DNA of 64,000 nt from Tetraselmis striata (GCA_006384855.1 VCJN01003259.1:62001-126000), one strand, 5' to 3'. Positions 43,128 to 54,150 are shown, counted from the stretch's first letter. Made by a program: numbers and translations. The notes: generated from the letters alone by a model not told the origin.

Positions 43128-44118
43128 TTAGCCAGGCGAGTCTGAGCCGGGCTTGGGGAAGTAGCTGAAGTTTGCCGTCAGCTGCACGAAAGTGTCGGGT
43201 GTGGCCACCACTCCGCTGAAGGATAACACCTCGCTCAGCTGCGCATACCGCATGCAAAGGGGTTTGTGGCAGAGTCAGGTGGATATGCCCACATGTTGAT
43301 GGCACAAACGCCCCAGAAGCAGGGTTACCTTGTGTGCGTTTTCCATCTCACGGTTCTGGCTGCACTGCCGCAGCAGCTCGTTGAGCGCCTCTATTGGGGG
43401 GTGGTCCTTGTGCTGAGGGCCGGAACAGCCAGCGCGCAGAGGAGGTGGGGGGGAATCTAGTCAGCCGTCAGGCGGGCGGGGGAGTCATGCTACACAACCC
43501 CGCCCTCTACCCAGCTACGCAGCTTCTCACACCTAGGTACCAAACTGTGCAGACACGTATCCCCCCCCCCCCCCCCTTGTGCGCCCCTTCCGCTCCTGCG
43601 CGCGAGCTCATGCGCACCTGCCTAGCCACCTTATGCAGTTTCTCTATCACCGCACTCCGGCATTCGCCATCGTGCTCCGTCGTCTTTGTCACCTGTCACA
43701 CGCAGACGCAGTTGCGTGAGACGCACCTCACGCCTCATCGTCACAGAGCGGGGGCCCAGCACAGCCACAGCACGGCACATGTCAGCGCAGCACACCTGGT
43801 CCCAGCCGCAGCCGCTGGCTGCGTGCTCCCAGCGGCAGCAGTCTCGCCGATAGAGGCTCTGCAGCACCCGGCCTGCTGTTGCCCTTGCCCCAATCATGGC
43901 TGCACTGGTAGGCTGCTCTGCTGGATGTCCCCGTTTCTGGACCGGCAGACAGCGTTGAAGTAAAGGTATGGCCCCGTAGGACCCCCGGCGGCGTGCGGGA
44001 GCTTTAGGCGGGCCGCGCGTTTTTCACCCCTCCTTGACCCCCCACTTTGGCAGTCGATCCTGCACAGTCGTTCTGGTGGGAGGCGGTTGCGATAGTGCGT
44101 GCGCACTCGTTGGGACAC
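43128..44118 (-). CDS. Unrecognised spliced gene, tail-to-tail with RRP9
   Basis: Three minus-strand exons join in phase 0: 43630-43692 (VTKTTEHDGECRSAVIEKLHK), 43329-43412 (HKDHPPIEALNELLRQCSQN, REMENAHK) and 43128-43238 (LSEVLSFSGVVATPDTF, VQLTANFSYFPKPGSDSPG, stop). All have clear GT-AG borders. A further upstream exon (about 43910-44060) reads RAARLKLPHAAGG and GPYLYFNAVCRSRNGDIQ with a phase-0 donor (ctacca|gtgcag). The exon linking this to 43692 is uncertain. I do not recognise the family. The 3' half looks helical and soluble. The 5' end abuts repeat-rich DNA from about 44230, so the N-terminus may be lost or further upstream. The upper limit given is the open-frame limit, not a proven start. 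Confidence 0.5.
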
Positions 44119-44459
44119 TGGTCACCTGGGACACTCCTTCCAGCTGGTGCGGCAAGCGCCCCCCCAGCCGGCTCGCAGGAACGGGGGCAGATCGAATTCC
44201 TGCAGCAAACCCGCAAATTCCGGATTCTTATTAATATTTACAATAATAATATCATGATATATTTATCATCGTACGTTTTGCATCTATATTGCCGTACTAT
44301 CACCGGAAACTCGGTACGCGGTCTATCGGCAGCCGGCACCAGCAGCAGCACCTGTAAATGCAGTCGCCTCCAGTAGAGGGTGGAGCGAACACGAGAGGTT
44401 GTGGAGCCGGGGAGTAGCCGGTAGCTGTGGAGCCAACAACATTATCTAATTATCTATAG

Positions 44460-44940
44460 CGGACCTGCTCGATGACGCGGTTTCCGAGTTTGGCTCGCTG
44501 CCCCCGCACGTTGAGGCTTTCTTGGTGGAGCTCGCGAAAGCTAGCTAGCCACACACACACTGGCCAAAAAATCGGCCAGCTCTTGTCTGCGTGGCGCCGC
44601 CGTTTCTCCTTGCTCATCAACATGGCACATGCAGACAACGTTCTTGGCGGGGTCGCGGCCGCGAGTGCGGCACGTGATGGTGCTCCTGCGCCTACGTCGC
44701 GTCGCTCGTCGGCATGTGTTGCTATGACCCGGGTCATTGGCTGCAAGCGTCCTCGCCGCGGCCGATAGCCTACCCCGGGGCGGTGGTCCTTTTGGTTCCT
44801 GGCAGCTTGGTGATTTCGTGGTTCCCTTGGCTCCTCCTTGTTTCTTGGCTCCCCGGCCTCCTGCTCGACCTTGGTTTCAGGCTTATGTCTCTCTTTTGCT
44901 GGCAACCTTTCATAGTTGCTGTTATTTATGTTTGTAGTGC
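44460..44940 (+). mobile_element. Second copy of the LINE C-terminal fragment
   Basis: Diverged copy of 21040-21670 in opposite orientation. The plus strand encodes SEFGSLPPHVEAFLVELAKA, then HTHTGQKIGQLLSAWRRRFS and NMAHADNVLGG, like the minus-strand reading of the first copy. Similarity continues into the non-coding 3' part (ggttgccagcaaaagagagacataa in the other orientation). The coding frame has a stop after the AKA segment. It begins and ends abruptly, a short 5'-truncated insertion. Confidence 0.6.
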
Positions 44941-45238
44941 GCATTTGTGAAAGCCCTGATGCAATAAAAATGCTCGATGACGCGGGGCGCGCTAGTGAGG
45001 ACTGAGGAGTCGCACATTTTCGCAGCTGGTGATGACACTGAGCCGTCCGATGAGGACATTTGCACGACGACACCGAGTAGTTTATATAATATGGGATGCT
45101 CTTGCGACAATCATGTCATTGATTTATACCGGCCACCTCGCCGGGCCCCGCGGCCCGGCGCTAAGTGAGTTCTGCTTAAATGTATATGCCTTTTCCTTTC
45201 CCAGTACTTTCCGTGCATTCTCTGGACACTCTCCCTGT

Positions 45239-45290
45239 GTTAACCAACATATCAATCCCCGACTGTTAACCAACATATCAATCCCCGACT
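45239..45290. repeat. 26-bp tandem duplication
   Basis: The unit gttaaccaacatatcaatcc plus ccgact occurs twice, perfectly and head-to-tail, immediately before the first long direct repeat. Confidence 0.95.
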
Positions 45291-45300
45291 AAGGATTATT

Positions 45301-45513
45301 ATCTAAACGTGTTCATGGGGTTTCCTAACGGATTAAAGCTGTCCTAGTGCGACCCGTACGGTCTTTAGTGGTTTCAAGCGGTTACCATCGGGTTTTGGTA
45401 CGGGCTGCCCCATCGCGCCCGTGAGCCCTGCGCTCCCGGCCGGGGCGGAGCTACTTAGGACAGCCACCAGCAGCACGTCTGCCATTCTCTAGCTCGTTGC
45501 CTTCGGCGGCGCC
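45301..45513 (+). repeat. Left long direct repeat
   Basis: Partner of 47415-47623; likely (partial) LTR. Confidence 0.7.
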
Positions 45514-47414
45514 TTCGTGTACTTGTGCGCGCGAGGGTCACTGAGGGTGAACAAGTCCGCACCGAGGTTCATCCACCCGGTAGTGAGTCGTCGTGCCGCG
45601 CACATGCGCTATAACATCAGGCAGCGACAGACAGCCCCTCGGTAATGTGGTTTTCCCTACTCGTGCGCCCAAGGTCGTTTTCCGTTTTTGCCCTGGCTTT
45701 GCAACCGGGACTTTTTCGGGTAGCGATGCGCACGGCAAGGAAATGAAGCTTGGGGGTCACCGTTGGGGGGGGTTAAACCTCAACACCCGAAGTCGAGTCG
45801 CAGTACAGACCTTCGGGGCTCCCGCGTGGAGCTCCCTCTCGCAGTAGTCAACTCTTGAGGATTATGTGAGGTGGACGCGCTCGGCACCATGGCCGCTGCT
45901 CGTCACGGTTGTCAACGACGACAACTACGTACGCCCAACGCAACAAATCGGCGCGGACGAAGGAGGACGTCCGTGTCGTCGGGGCGACCACTTGTTGTTC
46001 CGCAAGACACTGCAACTCGGTCCGCGTGTCCTCACGGCAGGTCGTGCGTGGCATCAACGGTCGTTACATGCTGTGGTTTTTCGGAACTACTCGCGTAATT
46101 GGTATGTTACGGGGGTGGCGCCGCTCATGCGCCGGTGTTTTGAGAGGGCTCGTTGCCCTCGCCCAAATCATGCTTCAGCAACGTTTGCTGTGGTCGCTGT
46201 GGGAGGCGTTTGTGCGGCTCGTGCCGATGCGTCTCCGACGCCTCCTACTGCAACGTCGTCGTCACAAGGACCACGACAACATGCAGCTGCCCTCCGGGGG
46301 CAGCTCAACCACCTGACGCGCCTGGCGTCTCGTGGTGTACGTAACTACCCCTAGCCAACTCTGGGTTTAGGACTTCGGCGACCGTCGTTGGTGCAGCAGC
46401 AGCGGCCGCCTCGTCGCCACCCTCGCCCCGACATCATTGGCTTCGTTACTCGCCGGCATAGGCTACAAGGGCCTCTACGCCGGCCAACCCGTTTCCAACG
46501 TCACAACAACGCATCTGTCGTGACAACACGAGCTGCCCACCGGGGGACAGCTCCGCCACCTAACGCGACTTGTGCGTTTCGTGGCATCATCATAAGCCTG
46601 CGCTTTGTGGGGTGGTCAGCAGCGGCCGCTGGTGCAGCAGCGGCGGCCGGCTCGCCGCTCTCCGCGAAGAAGGACCCACGGCGACAGCTGCTTACCGAGT
46701 CGGCGGGTCTTCAGCGACGTCGCCGACAACCGACCCCGACACACCTAAGAGCCGGTACGACACGACCACACAGGGTCCCACGTTCCCGCGCCCCTCAGCG
46801 ATGTGCGTTTCCCCCGCCGCTCTTCGCGCAAGGGGACGAAACAGCCACCGCTGGTGATGGCAGCAGCATTACATCGTTGTCATCGCGCGTTGTTGCGTGT
46901 CCACCCCTCGTAATGTGCATCGCCACTACATGTACTATTACCATCGCGTCGGGTACATCGCACCGGTACTTCACCTGGCTGTACACGGCGCGCTCGCGCG
47001 CTCGTGCGCGTAGCTGTACTCGTCCTACCGGTGCCCGTGCCGCTGCTTTGCCAGCGGCTCGTCGCCAATTTGGCCACTTCTACCCCTGCTTCTACTGGCC
47101 TACCCGCAGTTCCGGCCCGTGCCGCACGCCACCACGGCGCGCGGCCAATGCTATATATGGGGCGCCGTCGGGAGACGGCGCCTTAATTCCGCGACACGTC
47201 CTGCCTATATATGTCGTGCCGGCGTCAACATCTCCCGTCCGCGTCTGATGCGCCTATGCCGCGATCGAGGACCTCTTGGCGCGAGACCCCTTCTACAACT
47301 CAAGACATCTTCCGCCTTCGTCTGGTCGGCACGCATGCCGACTGCCTACGCTCGCAGTCGTAAACGAACCGCGTGCAAACTGGCAAAACCGGACTCGAAT
47401 GCATTATTGAAATG

Positions 47415-47623
47415 ATCTTAACGTGTTTATGGGGTTTCCTAACGGATTAAAGCTGTCCTAGAGCGACCCGTACGATCTTTAGTGGTTTCAAGCGGCTACC
47501 ATCGGGTTTTTGCTACGGGCTGCCCCATCGCCCGCGAGCCCTGCGCTCCCGGCCGGGGAGCTACTAAGGACAGCCACCAGCAGCTCGTCTGCCATTTTCC
47601 AGCTCGCTGCCTTCGGCAGCGCC
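47415..47623 (+). repeat. Right long direct repeat
   Basis: Partner of 45301-45513. The sequence just after it (47590-47750, including ttccgtgtaaaatagcctcc) is related to 51000-51165. Confidence 0.7.
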
Positions 47624-47754
47624 CTCCAGTTTTCCGCCTCCGCCCTGCGGGCTCCTCCTCCGACATTCCCTCCCCTTTCGGAGAACCTTCCTAGCCAGAC
47701 AATGGCGCTTTTCCGTGTAAAATAGCCTCCGCGCCCTTTTCGGCAAACAAACAC

Positions 47755-48930
47755 TCGAATGCATGATTGAAATATGGTAGTATTGATTCTGAGTATGGGA
47801 TAGCGGCTTTTGCGTGAGCGTACACCTGCCCACAAAATTCTTGCCCCCCTTGTCAAGCATCAATTGTAGATTAGCCCATTATGAGCCCTCACCTTCGTTT
47901 CCGGCCCCGCTCTTCCATGTGCCATACGTGAGCATGACATCATGCGTGGGGGCAGCCCTGAGTGGCGTTTGTTGTGCTGTCCTTGTAAAAGCCATACGTA
48001 CGTGGGCGTGTCATTGTTCAGGGTTCGTAATGAATTTGATAACCCAATGTCACGAGGGCACGAGTTTTATATCGCACGTATATGCGTTCTATGTGTACGG
48101 CTGCACGCCAAGAGTTAACTCTACCGTCGTAGAACGCATTCACAATAAGGGCGCGCTCTCCCCGCCGTCGGCATGCAAGCAAGCAGTGAGCAGTTCCCGC
48201 ACAACGGCCAATACTGCAATTTAACATGTGGGGTCGCATTAGCCAAAGATGTGATTCTTTTACATTTTTGGGTGTGAGTAGGCCCACGGGGCGTACTGTC
48301 CGCATTGACAAGGTTAGCATAGCGTGGTGGGTGGGTTGCGCTTGCTGCTCAGTATGCGCAAAGGCAGAAGGTGGACTCCCCTCGTGGCGCGGGTGCGTCA
48401 TGTCGCAGGCAGGGTCGTCGCATGCTGTCGCTAGCGCCGTTGGACATCGAAAAGTCCAAGCGGTACGTGTGCAACGAGTACATTTAGGTATCATTCAAAC
48501 GACTAGAATCTTCACGGTACCGGTACCGGTGACAGAATAGCCCCGGTGTAATCAAACCTCTATATTATTACCAATATGACCATTAAGGCTTGCTCCAAAA
48601 ACCAGGCCACCTAACAATTGTTGTCCGCATTCAATGCGCCCTTGGTATAGCCGGGGCTTCAGCCCGTACTGCGCAGGGTTGCAGCCCCGGAGTCAGCGGG
48701 TGGGTCCATATGGTCACCTCCTAGGGCATCGTTCAGGGTATGAGGTAGGGCTGGCCATCAATACGCTCCCAGATTCATCCGCTATTGGGCTGCGTCTAGC
48801 GGGCCCCAACGCGGGGGAAATCCGCCCGCGCGGGGCGAGTACATATCGCCTTTTTATCGGGATGCGGGTCGCGCGGTAAGGCACTGTACTAGGCTTTGTA
48901 TGTAGGAGTAGACCCTAAAAATATTTGCAT
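47755..48930. other. Intergenic; nothing recognised
   Basis: Open frames on both strands without motifs. An accggtaccggt palindromic run sits at 48515-48533. Confidence 0.35.
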
Positions 48931-48961
48931 CGACCCCCCCCCCCCCCCCCCCCCCCCCCCC
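48931..48961 (+). repeat. C-homopolymer (~30 nt)
   Basis: One of the longest mononucleotide runs in the window. Others are at 51618-51645 and 54817-54840 (C) and 54467-54486 (G). Confidence 0.9.
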
Positions 48962-48984
48962 TATTCCCCTCGGTTATATTCTCA

Positions 48985-49265
48985 CCGAGGGCTCCGGCAG
49001 GGTTCGAACCAGCAACGCACACCGGAATCACGAGCGTAACATGCATGCCTCTCTCCGCCACCTATACCTCCCCTCGAGCGAAGGAGCGAGAGGGACCCCG
49101 CCCCCCGTCTCCCCCCACCTTGACGACTATCCCCGGCCCCTAATGCTCCCGTCCGTAGCACGGTGCGGAAGGTGTGTGCGTAAGGTCTCGCCATGCACCA
49201 CAAAGTCGAGGGGGAACGGGGGGGGGGGTGTTTCGAACCTCCGCCCGCGCAAGCCCCACGCAATG
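48985..49265 (-). repeat. Possible tRNA-derived (SINE-like) sequences, two pieces
   Basis: In the minus sense, two stretches end in a B-box-like GGTTCGAAC(C) (about 48998-49010 and 49228-49240). Upstream parts could be degraded D-arm/A-box sequence. Neither folds into a good cloverleaf by eye: the T-stem of the first has a mismatch and the anticodon stem is poor. A functional tRNA is therefore unlikely. Confidence 0.2.
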
Positions 49266-49775
49266 CAAAAATGTTCGAGCCGATGACCCCGCGCGCCAGG
49301 GGTCGCGCTTCGTCAACCCCCGTTGTACATCATGGCGATACTGAGGCCGCGCGCCAGGCTGGAGGCCGCGCGTGCGCGACTACTCTCATCACGCCTCGCA
49401 ATCATTTTCAGTGTGCGAAAAGGAGCGCAATACTTTACTCGCGAAAACGTACCGCAAGTAATCCTCGCCGATAGCCATCACGCAATGCAAGTAAACCTCG
49501 TTCATCGCTAGTCCATAGCTAGTCCATCGGAATCCCGCCGTTAGTCCATGGCTAGTCCAAAGCTTGTCCACTTCGCGTAATCACAGTGCATGACGCGTGG
49601 TTCGTCTTCGGCCACACCGCGCCCTTTCGCCACTTCCAATTTCAACAAGGACTCCGCAGCAGTGGCCCTCCCGGCGCATTTTACGTGACCTGGCGCTACC
49701 CATGCTTCGTCAACATTCTGCCGCTCTCTCATTCGCTCTTCCCAGCTTTAACCCCATCCTATACTAGAACAATCG

Positions 49776-50790
49776 CTATGTGCACACTGGTACGTTTACC
49801 GTTACAAACCTCTCGATGTCGTCCGATCTTGTATTACGGGTAGTCGTTTTTCATCATCGACGGCCCGTATCGCGTTTGCTATGTGCACATTTCATGTGTG
49901 CATATAGTTTTGTATACACATGTGCGAATGCTCGAGTAGCTGCTCGGATATAGCAGCTGTACAATGACCCGAGCACTCGAAATGTGCACATAACGATCTG
50001 CACACCGTATAGTTCCCATCTGCACACTGTACGTGCGTGCGGGTCATACGGACGTCCCACATCGCCCGGATGATACCGCAACGCCATCGGACGGCGATCG
50101 AGCAGCGCCGGCAAGGTCCGGATGGGCGCGGCGCCAGCTACCGGTACCAAAGCAGCCGCTCCGGGGTACCTGTAGCAGACAAGCATGGGCACGACCGGCT
50201 ACCGCCACGCGACAGAACATCCTTACCGCCATCAACTCGTCGCGTGCGGGCCTTGTTTCCGACACGGCCGTAGACTCGATCGGGCGCCTCGGCCCCAGGC
50301 TGCGCGGAGGGAGCGGCGTCGCGCAGCTTGTACACGCTCGCGCACATACTTTCGTGCCGCCCGAGCTTGGTCAGCCGAGTCTCACAATCGCCGAGAGTGA
50401 CTTCTGCACCTTGCGACGGGTTGCGGGAGCCATCGAACTTGCGGCTGCGCGCTAGGGCGGATCATGCGCGTGCGCTTGCTTTATTTGGGTCTCAGACTGG
50501 ACCATGTTGCTAGCATGACTCGGTGACGGGGTCGGTTATCATGGATTGGCGACTACGGGTACCGGCATCGACTTTTCAAACGCGAGGCGCGGATCGGGGT
50601 GGAAGGTGTTCGGATTACCCCGTAGAGGCTCCTGCCACGGCCGGTGGCGACACTACCCTCGGCGTCACGCGCATGCTCTTCGGATATTGTCGAGGGAGTT
50701 CGGATTGCTATTTGCACAGTATATATAGAACCGATCTGACCGGGCCATGTGCACACCGTAATTTTGCTATGTGCACATGTGCAGATAGCG
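49776..50790. other. Repeat-bounded segment with atgtgcaca motifs at both ends
   Basis: The motif atgtgcaca recurs near 49780, 49882, 49990 (as tgtgcacat), 50746 and 50770. Between the groups, 50033-50455 (+) has a 140-codon open frame with a protein-like end (SIGRLGPRLRGGSGVAQLV, LTIAESDFCTLRRVAGAIE) that I do not recognise. Possibly a small mobile element; no TIR or TSD is defined. Confidence 0.3.
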
Positions 50791-50839
50791 CCGTATAGGA
50801 CAGGGTAAATTAAAGTGATATACACTTTATATGGGCGGA

Positions 50840-51190
50840 TTTTCGCCTTTCTTAACCGCTTTCTATCGCTGCATGTGGTGCTAGAGCGGTACGGGTTACT
50901 AGTTCAGCCGAGCGTCGCTGTGCCCCTATGTGTATATCTTTTTTGTGCTGCCCCTATGTATGCAGCACGAGCATATAAGGCTTACATGACAGCAGCCGCA
51001 ACAGCTGAGCCTGCCATCTTCCTGCCATCTTCCAGTTTGCTGTATTCCACACAGCGCCCCCCTGACTTATTTTTGCCTCAACCAGTCAACCCGTGAACTT
51101 CTCTGCCAATTTCGGCTCTTGACCGTGTAAATTAGCCTGCGCGATCTTTTGGCACACTCAACTTTGAAACCCCAATTAGTCGAACCTCAC
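50840..51190 (+). mobile_element. Solo-LTR-like fragment
   Basis: The first part matches 28640-28720 (gctagagc.gtacgggttact). The second part (51000-51165: ctgccatcttccag, accgtgtaaattagcctgcg, cttttggca) resembles 47590-47750 after the right direct repeat. This links the three loci into one repeat family. Confidence 0.4.
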
Positions 51191-51612
51191 CCCTGGTCGT
51201 ACTGGTGAACTGGTCCCAGCTCCTCAATACAGGCGGGGCCGCCAGAGCTTTCAAGTCACAACCACACACGCACATTAATCCTTAGTTGCTGGCTTGTACT
51301 TTGGAACGCCCCTGTGCTTGGGGCACCTCTCACCGATTTCGCAGCAGCACCCGAGTGGGCGTGTGTTCCTCAGCGGCGCCGAGATGACGGGCGGAGCGCC
51401 GAGCAAGGGTTACTTGTAAGTTGTACAAGCCCGCCGCCCGGATGAAGCCGCGCGCCTTGAAATACGAGTGCAGTACTACCAGTAACCCCATATCAACTCG
51501 TCGTCGGGCGTGGCCGGCCGCCCGGTGGGTCGATGAACAACAGTGGTTTGGTTTACCAGATGCCAAGCGTCTCCGTCCAACTTGATTCGGCTCGAGCGAA
51601 TGACCCCTCCTC

Positions 51613-51644
<32 letters not shown>

Positions 51645-51836
51645 CCTCGCTCTTCGCTGGTACGTTGTCGGCACATTGCCCTGTCTAGCTTCTGCCGAAT
51701 ATCAGTGCCGGAGACTACACGGAAACGCGCGCTATATATGCAGAACTACCCAGTGATATATTTGAACCCTTATTTTAAGTACTGGTACTCCGGTACGGGT
51801 ATGAAAACCTTGCCGGCATGGCCCTTGTGACGCTCC
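51191..51836. other. 5' flank of the AP2 gene
   Basis: Contains a long C-run (51618-51645). An in-frame stop (tga, 51828-51830) lies just before the proposed start, so the 5' UTR must lie here unless an upstream exon is spliced in. Confidence 0.4.
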
Positions 51837-52427
51837 ATGGGCACCGGGTCCCGGTACCGGTGGGTATCAGCGAGGCCGTGACGGCCCGCACATGCTCAGC
51901 ATCTTGAGGTGCTTGAGAGTGACTGCAGCTTGTTGGCTGCCGCAGGGGTGTTCGGCGGCTGTTGCGCCAGGACCTGTGGTATGCGCGCGTGATCCTGCCG
52001 AACGGCAAGCGCGTCCGGGTGGTCGGCGACTTCGAGTCGGAGGAGGAGGTATATCGATGCCCTGGTATATCGTGGCCCAGCCTGTCTCGCTGACCTCCTG
52101 CCCGCCATGCACTGAGCCGCGGATGCCTGGGTGCCGCTGCGGCAGGCCGCACTGGCATACGACCGCGCGGCGCGGCGTCTGTGCGGCTCTGGCGCCAAAA
52201 CCAACTTCCGCAGGGGCTACCAGCCTGGCCACAGCCCGCGCAGCGAGTCGTCGGCCGATGAGCTGCTTGTGGCCGAGCAGGCGCGGCTATCGGAGGCACG
52301 GCAGGGTAGCAACAACTCTGCGCGGCAGCGCAAATCCATGCTGCGGGGCACTGCTGCCTCCAAGAGCGGCAATGCCATTGCTAAACCCTCCAGGCGAGCC
52401 GCATCCCCCCCCCCCCCCCCCTCCCCC

Positions 52428-52464
<37 letters not shown>

Positions 52465-54150
52465 ACGACCAGCTTCCTCTGCTGTCCGTGGAAAACGTGG
52501 AAATCGTGGTCGAGAGGCATGCAGGGGTGTTTGCTCAGCGATGGTCCAGTATCAACGTCTGTTCCTGAGCTGACTCTTGCAATGTGTGACACCGTGCAGA
52601 GCGGCTCTGGCAAGGCAAGCCATCGCAGGAAAACGCAAAGCGCGCAAGGCTGTGGCGGCAGTTTCTTGGTCAGACAAGAGGAGGCGCAACCTCGGGAACT
52701 CCTCCAAGTACAGGTGTGCCTCAGCGCATCCCCTGTCGATAGGGACGTTCACCCTCTCCACGTGCAGCATTAACTAAATGAGCTCCTTCCTTGCTTAATC
52801 CCCGTCTTTATTGTTTATCCTGTGACGGCAGGGGCGTGACGCACTTCAAGCCGGCCAATACGTGGCAGGCGCAGATCGCATACGAGGGCAAGACCTATTA
52901 CCTGGGCCGCCATGATACGGAGGATGAGGTACGGCTCAGCTGCCAGGCGCAGGGATCCCGCCAGCGGTGTGGACAGAGAAGTAGAAAAGTATGTACTTGG
53001 GACTTTTGGGGCTCATGCGATGGACTCTCTTAGTTCAAAGCAGTTCTGTGATTGTTTTGTCAAACTTTGGACTGGGAAGAAATGGACACTTTCTTGCCGG
53101 GGAGCGATGCCGGTTGTCCTAGTCTCCTACTCTGCTTCTGGTGCGGCCTCCCAGCAGCCGCTATGTCCTCCCACGCGTGACGTTACGCTGGTGGAGGAGA
53201 GGAGATACAGCGAGGAGGTGTGAGGGGGGGAGGGGGACGGTTCTGATCTGATGTATTTGCCAATGCAGGCGGCACGCGTGCATGACCGTGGCGCCGTGTG
53301 CTTGCGCGGGCCATCTGCGGCAACCAACTTCCCGCTGGAGACATACGCGACCGAGATGGATTTCTGGTATAACCGCCCGCAGAACAAGGAGATCCCGTCG
53401 GCGGACCTGCGGATGATGTGCGCCCCTGGATCAGGCACTTTGGAGAAAGACGCGGAGGAGGAGGAGGGAAGGGAGGAGGAAGCAGGCGGAGAGGCTCAGG
53501 CTGCGCCGGGCGAGCCCTCGCCCTCTCATGGGAAGGCAGGGGCACAGGGCGTTGTGGAACGCTCAGCCTCAGCTGCCAAAGAGGCCCCCGTGGATCCCCA
53601 GCAGCAGCAGCACCGCCTGGTCCTGCAGGTCAAACGGGAGCCGGGGGACGCTGCGCCGGCGGGCCCTATTGCGCAGGATGCCAGCAAGAGAAGCATGACC
53701 AAGGTTGAGCTGGAGGCTGCAGACACCCCGCAGCGCCGCCGTCTGTTCTCTGCACGGCCCTGGGTTGGCAATGTGAAGGCGACCGGACCACAGGCAAGTG
53801 ACCAGGGGCAGCCAGTCGCCTCGGCTGCGCCAACCCCTGGCGTGCAGGGGGGCGGCCATCTTGCTGAGCCATACAGGCGGCCCAAGCGCCTGAGCATGGC
53901 CGAGGTGGTGTCCTCCATGGGTGGCACAGCCTCTGGCAGCCACCCCCTGCGCTCAGATGGCGCAGAGGGGTCCGGGGGAGAGCCTGGCACTGGTGCGCAG
54001 CAAATGGGCGAGTCGCCGCTGCCGGCAGACACGCCTGCAGGCAGAGGCAGCCTGCCCATGCCTCCTGCTGGCCGACTGCTCAACAGCATCCGCCGCCTCG
54101 TGGGGGCGGCAGTCCCCGACCGCCGCGCGCGCTCTCCCTCTCTCGACTAG
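51837..54150 (+). CDS. Transcription factor with two AP2 DNA-binding domains
   Basis: AP2 domains bind GC-rich or CNG-containing promoter DNA in the nucleus. Exon 1 is 51837-51859 (MGTGSRYR). It is fixed by the tga three codons upstream, and its phase joins exactly to exon 2, 51946-52048 (GVRRLLRQDLWYARVILPNG, GDFESEEE). Exon 3 starts at 52146 (AALAYDRAARRLCGSGAKTN) and completes AP2-1. Its 3' edge is unclear because the frame runs into a C-run and a (CA)n tract. A linker exon, about 52600-52712, has basic KRKARK and KRRRN (likely nuclear signals) and ends SSKYR. The next exon (about 52833-52928: GVTHFKPANTWQAQIAYEGK, LGRHDTEDE) and the last exon, about 53269-54150 (AARVHDRGAVCLRG), complete AP2-2. 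A long acidic, Pro/Ser-rich C-terminal tail follows, perhaps an activation region. The class resembles the plant AP2 (double-domain) group. Confidence 0.85.
52408..52462 (+). repeat. C-run plus (CA)n microsatellite in AP2 intron
   Basis: About 14 C, then cccc/aaa, then about 15 CA repeats. It lies between exon 3 and the linker exon, most likely intronic although one frame stays open across it. Confidence 0.85.

Larger units (their letters stand above)
45301..47623 (+). mobile_element. Direct-repeat-bounded element, LTR-retrotransposon-like and non-autonomous
   Basis: About 210 bp at 45301-45513 recurs in direct orientation at 47415-47623 with few differences (shared acggattaaagctgtccta, gtttcaagcgg, cctgcgctcccggccgggg, ggacagccaccagcag). 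The ~1.9-kb interior is GC-rich. It has open plus-strand frames rich in Arg/Pro/Ser and internal degenerate repeats (compare 46280-46335 with 46529-46585), but no RT, integrase or protease motif. This fits a non-autonomous LTR element. The right repeat seems to continue to about 47754, flanked by two copies of actcgaatgcat[t/g]attgaaat (47393 and 47755), so the true ends are unclear. Confidence 0.55.

Noticed and set aside
46388..47248. 286-codon Arg/Pro-rich frame in the LTR-like element as Gag
   Set aside because: No zinc knuckle or capsid pattern; equally long frames exist in the other readings of this biased sequence.
48985..49075. Functional tRNA gene on the minus strand
   Set aside because: Only the T-loop looks right; the T-stem has a mismatch and the anticodon and acceptor stems do not pair convincingly.
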